Assembly: GCA_949282745.1 (NCBI GenBank)
Contig: CASDQM010000045.1
Coordinates: 1-64,000 of the forward strand
Direction of reading: 5' to 3'
Source of the DNA: an uncultured Sutterella sp.
GTDB lineage: Bacteria > Pseudomonadota > Gammaproteobacteria > Burkholderiales > Burkholderiaceae_F
DNA length: 64,000 nucleotides
Shown here: positions 60,804-64,000 of the stretch, one piece after another
Position numbering within the stretch: position 1 is the first letter of the stretch
Layout of the letters: each line of letters begins with the position of its first letter
Position numbers and translations under genes: made by a program
Notes under the pieces: model-generated
Told to the model about the DNA's origin: nothing
What the model saw: the letters and a program-made list of their open reading frames with translations, nothing else
The model's database searches: none

Positions 60804-61500
60804 TTCCGCTGCTCAAATCCGTGGTGCCCACCGCCCCGCTCCCGGACGATGCCGGCACTTGGACCAACGATGGTCCGTACGCGGTGCTCCATCTTTGCGG
60901 CAAGTATTCGGACAAGGATGTTTCTCAGATGGTCTGGCATCGATTGGCTCAGCACCTCACGAACAAAGGTCTCCGTCTTGCCTTTACGGGGGGCGGCGGT
61001 GAGGTAGAAGGAAAACGGATTGCGGACGTCGCGCGTTTTCTACCCAAAGGCTCTTATCGAAAGTTCTCGGGCGCTCTTTCGTTCGGACAGACGGCGGAAC
61101 TGCTTCGACGCGCGGCGCTTTATGTCGGCGTCGACACGTCGACGACCCACGTCGCGGCCGCAGTGGGAGTGCCCGTTCTTGCTCTCTTCGGACCTACTTC
61201 GGCCTGTCATTGGGGGCCGGCGCCCTCCGCGGGTTCGCGCAACTTCGCAAACCACGTGAGTCTGCAGCGCTCAAAGACTGTGACGTCCAGAAGAATCCCG
61301 ACTACGCCGACTGTCGTCAATGCCGTCCCGGACACAAGACGCGTTGTCCGCGCTCGAGCGACACGAGTCTCGCGATGTGCCTCCAGACGATGCCGCCGGA
61401 CATCGTGGTCGCGGAAGTCGACCGCATTTTGGCAGGCCGTGCCGACGCGTCGCTCCCCGTCAGCGCCCGGACTCCGGATCTTTCCACGAAACCGGACTGA
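60800..61500 (+). pseudogene. 5'-truncated and frameshifted GT9 glycosyltransferase (heptosyltransferase-like)
   Basis: From about 60800 the plus strand encodes the C-terminal half of a GT9 protein: YAVLHLCGKYSDKDVSQMVW, RLAFTGGGGEVEGKRIADVA, and the signature ALYVGVDTSTTHVAAAVGVP followed by VLALFGPTSACHWGP. After about 61210 the frame changes by one; the continuation (NPDYADCRQCRPGHKTRCP, MPPDIVVAEVDRILA) runs to 61500. The N-terminal Rossmann domain is missing. GT9 enzymes add heptose or related sugars to lipopolysaccharide core. Truncation plus frameshift make it nonfunctional. Confidence 0.8.
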
Positions 61501-61578
61501 AAAGACCGTCGCGCGTCGTCCCGGAACGGTTTGAACTGTTCGATGCAGACGGTCTGATTGGCGGGCCGTCAGACAAGA

Positions 61579-61624
61579 AAGCCCGCCTTTCCGTTCCTTG
61601 CGGCCGGGAAAGCAGGCTTTCGAA
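61579..61624. terminator. Inverted repeat between convergent GT9 remnant and asparaginase gene
   Basis: AAAGCCCGCCTTTCC pairs with GGGAAAGCAGGCTTT. On the minus strand it is followed by TCTTGTC. A smaller hairpin (CCTCGGC, GCCGAGG) lies at 61632-61655. Together they probably end the asparaginase transcript. Confidence 0.5.
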
Positions 61625-61712
61625 CGATTCCCTCGGCAACGGCTCAAGCCGAGGAAAGCGGGAGAAGGACGGCGCAAAGAGCATCGCGTCGTCCTCCTCT
61701 GAACGGTTGGAA

Positions 61713-62789
61713 TTATTTCGACTCGCGGAGCTTCTTGACGTCGATGTTCTTGAGTTCTTCGTCGGCGAAGATGGCGGTCATCGGAACGCCGTCCTTGCCG
61801 ATGGTGCCGCGGTACATGCCGAGGGAGTTCATCGGGAAGGCGAAGTTGCCCTTGGCGTCGAGAATGATCATGCCGCCCGTGCCCTTGATGGCGCCGACCT
61901 CGGCGATGGCGGCGTCACCGGCCTTCTGAACGTCCTGGCCGAGGAGCTTGTAGTGGGCATGCACGTTGTAGGCGGCGGACGTACGGATGAACATTTCGCC
62001 CGAGCCCGTGCAGGAAACGGCCACCGTTTCGTTGTTGGCGTAGGTGCCGGCCCCGATGATGGGCGAGTCGCCCACGCGGCCGAAGCGCTTGTTGGTCATG
62101 CCGCCCGTCGACGTGCCCGCGGCAATGTTGCCGTCCTTGTCGAGCGCCACGGCGCCGACCGTGCCGTATTTGTAGTCGTACATCATCGGGTCGATGAAGA
62201 GTTCGGCATTGGCGGTCTTGGGATGATCACCGTCGTGGTCGAGAATGATCTGTTCCTTTTCCTTGGCCTTCTGGAGCTGCTGATAGCGGAAGTCCGTGAA
62301 GAACCACTTCGGATCGACGGTTTCGGCGCCGTTCTTCGCGCAGAACTCTTCGGCGCCCTTCGTCGCCATCATGACGTGCGGCGACTTGGTGCGGACGAGG
62401 TCCGCGCAGTTGATGGGGTGCTTCACGTTGGTTACGCCTGCAACGGCGCCGGCGGAGAGCGTCTTGCCGTCCATGATGGACGAGTCGAGTTCGTTCTTGC
62501 CTTCGCTCGTGAAGACCGCGCCGCGGCCGGCGTTGAAGTTGGGATTGAGTTCCATCTGATTGATGGCGGCCTTGACGGCGTCGACGGCCGTACCGCCCTG
62601 TTCGAGCACGGCATAGCCCGCCTGCAGAGCCTGTTGGAGGCCTTCGTGGTACTTCGCGGCACGTTCGGGCGTGAAGTCTTCACGCGCCATCGTGCCGGCG
62701 CCGCCGTGAATGACGAGACGAATGTCGGCGGCCTGCGCCGTAGCGGCCAGGGCCAAACCCAGACCGAGCGCCAAGAGAGAACGCTTCAT
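61713..62789 (-). CDS. Periplasmic isoaspartyl peptidase/L-asparaginase (Ntn hydrolase, type 2 family)
   Basis: The 358-residue precursor has a Sec signal peptide (LLALGLGLALAATAQA) and folds as an Ntn hydrolase that self-cleaves before Thr210 (YGTVGAVALD), the catalytic nucleophile. IHGGAGTM near the N-terminus, FNAGRGAVFTSEGKNELDSS and GDSPIIGAGTYANNETVAVS are family signatures. The enzyme hydrolyses asparagine or isoaspartyl peptides outside the cytoplasm, supplying aspartate for fumarate respiration or nitrogen. An upstream in-frame extension to 62933 is rejected because the signal peptide and ribosome site (GAGTACC region weak) begin here. Confidence 0.93.
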   Translation of the reverse strand: MKRSLLALGLGLALAATAQAADIRLVIHGGAGTMAREDFTPERAAKYHEGLQQALQAGYAVLEQGGTAVDAVKAAINQMELNPNFNAGRGAVFTSEGKNELDSSIMDGKTLSAGAVAGVTNVKHPINCADLVRTKSPHVMMATKGAEEFCAKNGAETVDPKWFFTDFRYQQLQKAKEKEQIILDHDGDHPKTANAELFIDPMMYDYKYGTVGAVALDKDGNIAAGTSTGGMTNKRFGRVGDSPIIGAGTYANNETVAVSCTGSGEMFIRTSAAYNVHAHYKLLGQDVQKAGDAAIAEVGAIKGTGGMIILDAKGNFAFPMNSLGMYRGTIGKDGVPMTAIFADEELKNIDVKKLRESK

Positions 62790-63498
62790 GGTGGTACTCC
62801 TCATGAGTGGAGACGTCGTCGCACGCCGACCGCATGGGGCCCGGCGTCGGTCGGACGACGTCGGTGGACAAGTTCGAGGATTGTATCTTGACGGAATCGT
62901 TTTTCGCCCCCCGCGATTTCCCGATCGGTGCAAATCCGTAATTTGCTTTGGAAAAGCATCTTTTCAGAGTTAAAACCTCTACGTTGAAAACCCGAATAAA
63001 GGACTCGAACGGGAATTCAATGGCGTGGATGCGAGGCTGCCTTTTCTTGGAAATCCGGCGGGAACGCACAACCCGATTTCGCATGATGCGGATGGGTCGT
63101 TCGAACGTTCCGCAGTCGATTCGAAACCCGATGAGGTCGAACGCCGCGTCGAAGGACCATTGCTGGTTGTTTTGCTGCACCTTGGCGCCGATGCTTCCGC
63201 CGTATCGTTTCAGAGCTGCATACCCTAGCTCATGGATACGGGCGGCTTTCGTTCCCGTACGGGAACGGAATGCTGACCCGGCCGGACGTGCTCCCAGCCT
63301 TGGACATTCTGTAAGAGTGCGTCATAGTGCGGGAATTCGCCCAACAGACTTTAGAGAATAAGAAGGGTTTGTAAGAAATAAGGGTGGAAATCAGCTCTGA
63401 TGTGAGGGTCAGATCGACTGAACCTTACAGGAGAGGAAAAGGAAGATTGGTTGGAACGCTCTTCACCAGCAGAACGTTCCAACCTGATTTTTACCAAA
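62790..63498. other. Non-coding stretch with palindrome and strong hairpin
   Basis: No gene is supported. The asparaginase promoter lies at its left end. GTTCCCGTACGGGAAC at 63251-63266 is a perfect 16-bp palindrome sharing its inner 14 bases with 38448-38461. GGTTGGAACG and CGTTCCAACC at 63449-63484, followed on the plus strand by TGATTTTT, form a strong hairpin that probably also ended the minus-strand gene whose fossil lies at 63499. Confidence 0.5.
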
Positions 63499-63582
63499 TC
63501 ATTGATTTAGGATCTCGCCGGTAGCTTCATCCACGACCAACTCTGATTCTGCGAGCGCATCTTGGGCTTCTGCTTCCTGATG
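63499..63582 (-). pseudogene. 3' remnant of an unidentified minus-strand gene
   Basis: Read on the minus strand this encodes HQEAEAQDALAESELVVDEA and then TGEILNQ followed by a stop and a hairpin. A TAA interrupts the frame directly upstream, so only the C-terminal 27 codons of a gene survive. The ending VVDEATGEIL has a gene-like character but I cannot name the family. Confidence 0.45.
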
Positions 63583-63669
63583 TTAGCGGACGCGTAAACG
63601 TGAACAGGTTTGGACACCCAAATGTGTAAGCTCCCCATAACCTCTCAAGAGCTGAGAAAAATCAAGAGA

Positions 63670-63924
63670 TCAGCAAAAAGGACGGCCGCGAGGCCGTCCC
63701 TTTTTTGGTTCGAGATTGGATGGACTTACCGAAACCGAACAACGTCTGTCGGCTTTGATTTCCGCTTGGGCGTACTCCCACGGCAGCCACTCGAAGAAAT
63801 TGAAGTGACTCACCGCCTTCGGATGGAAGCCTTTATTCAGGCGGAACGTGCGTTTCTTCGTCTTTCGGTCCTCGTCTTCGTATTCAAAGGTCAACGACCA
63901 GTCGAGGCACTGTCGAGAACGCAA
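63670..63924 (-). pseudogene. Possible gene remnant, 84 codons
   Basis: This minus-strand frame has a plausible charged sequence (LTFEYEDEDRKTKKRTFRLN, FHPKAVSHFNFFEWLPWEYA) but its last codons read through the terminator hairpin, and its start abuts RecD2-like sequence on the other strand. It may be the broken end of a larger gene. No family is recognised. Confidence 0.3.
63675..63706 (+). terminator. Bidirectional terminator-like hairpin
   Basis: GGACGGCC-GCGA-GGCCGTCC is a perfect stem flanked by AAAAA on the left and CTTTTTT on the right, so it can stop transcription from both sides. Confidence 0.85.
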
Positions 63925-64000
63925 AGAAACGCCGTCGTCACCGCGCTCTCGTCCAAGATGTCGGTCCTCGCGGGCGGTCCCGGAATGGGGAAGACCTCGA
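63904..64000 (+). CDS. Fragment of a second RecD2-like helicase, running off the right edge
   Basis: In the frame starting at 63904 the sequence encodes a helicase entry motif (SRTQRNAVVTALSSKMSVLA) directly followed by a P-loop GGPGMGKTS, close to QTQKDALTVALTSGVSVITG-GGPGMGKT in the pseudogene at 57193. Upstream the frame stays open but loses similarity, so the 5' part may be missing or rearranged. The rest lies beyond the window. Confidence 0.6.

Noticed and set aside
62680..63180. Minus-strand frame upstream of the asparaginase gene
   Set aside because: It overlaps the asparaginase signal region in another frame and shows no domain; a transposase remnant was considered but no motif supports it.
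1..64000. CRISPR array, rRNA or tRNA genes
   Set aside because: No regularly spaced repeats with spacers and no tRNA- or rRNA-like segments were found on reading the window.

Overview
The window looks like chromosome of a gut or animal-associated beta-proteobacterium of the Burkholderiales, most likely Sutterellaceae (Sutterella/Parasutterella-like). The reasons are the high G+C with strong G/C bias at third codon positions, many Tat- or Sec-exported anaerobic reductases (three molybdopterin enzymes, three fumarate-reductase-like flavoproteins), autotransporters, a UmuDC pair and a FeoA-FeoB fusion. This placement is inferred from gene content; no rRNA or tRNA gene was seen.

Region 1 (1-19.6 kb) is a type III secretion system (T3SS). 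On the minus strand, a trio (33-1561) copies the sseA-sseB-sscA order of Salmonella SPI-2: small coiled-coil protein, EspA/SseB-type filament protein, SycD-type TPR chaperone. Diverging from it is a long operon: class I chaperone, sctC, sctD, yscE-like, sctF, yscG-like, sctI, sctJ, sctK, sctL, sctN, sctO, sctP, sctQ, sctR, sctS, sctT, sctU and a second class I chaperone. Between sctR and sctS sit a STAS anti-sigma antagonist and an RsbW-type kinase, a partner-switching pair like those that control the Bordetella T3SS. sctV, the pore translocators and a PP2C phosphatase are not in the window. An SDR oxidoreductase and a 534-residue unrecognised protein (candidate effector or gatekeeper) close the region.

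Region 2 (19.6-38 kb) is anaerobic respiration and related metabolism: a Tat flavoprotein, an AraC regulator, two DmsA-DmsB-like molybdoenzyme pairs with no membrane anchor gene, an exported flavoprotein, a LysE-type exporter, a flavoprotein with an FMN-binding domain, FeoAB iron uptake and a periplasmic M20 peptidase. A roughly 60-bp fossil at 21.19 kb shows that another flavoprotein gene was lost here.

Region 3 (38-54.2 kb) is mixed accessory DNA: a UmuDC SOS polymerase whose UmuD has an extra N-terminal domain, an autotransporter with a leishmanolysin-like zinc motif (HELTH), a TorA-like reductase under a possible Fur box, an AadA-type aminoglycoside nucleotidyltransferase, an exported flavodoxin-fold protein, a second autotransporter with a nine-C tract just inside its start (probable phase variation), and a tyrosine recombinase. 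Two arrays of a 24-bp repeat resembling IS21-family ends lie at 39.5 and 54.7 kb with no transposase.

Region 4 (54.9-64 kb) begins with an intact methyltransferase-DUF1848 pair and continues as decaying DNA: a RecD2-like helicase with an in-frame stop and altered motifs, a frameshifted alanyl-tRNA editing gene, an AEC permease and a GT9 glycosyltransferase that both lost their 5' ends at one shared breakpoint, an intact periplasmic asparaginase, and gene remnants. A second RecD2-like Walker A region runs off the right edge.
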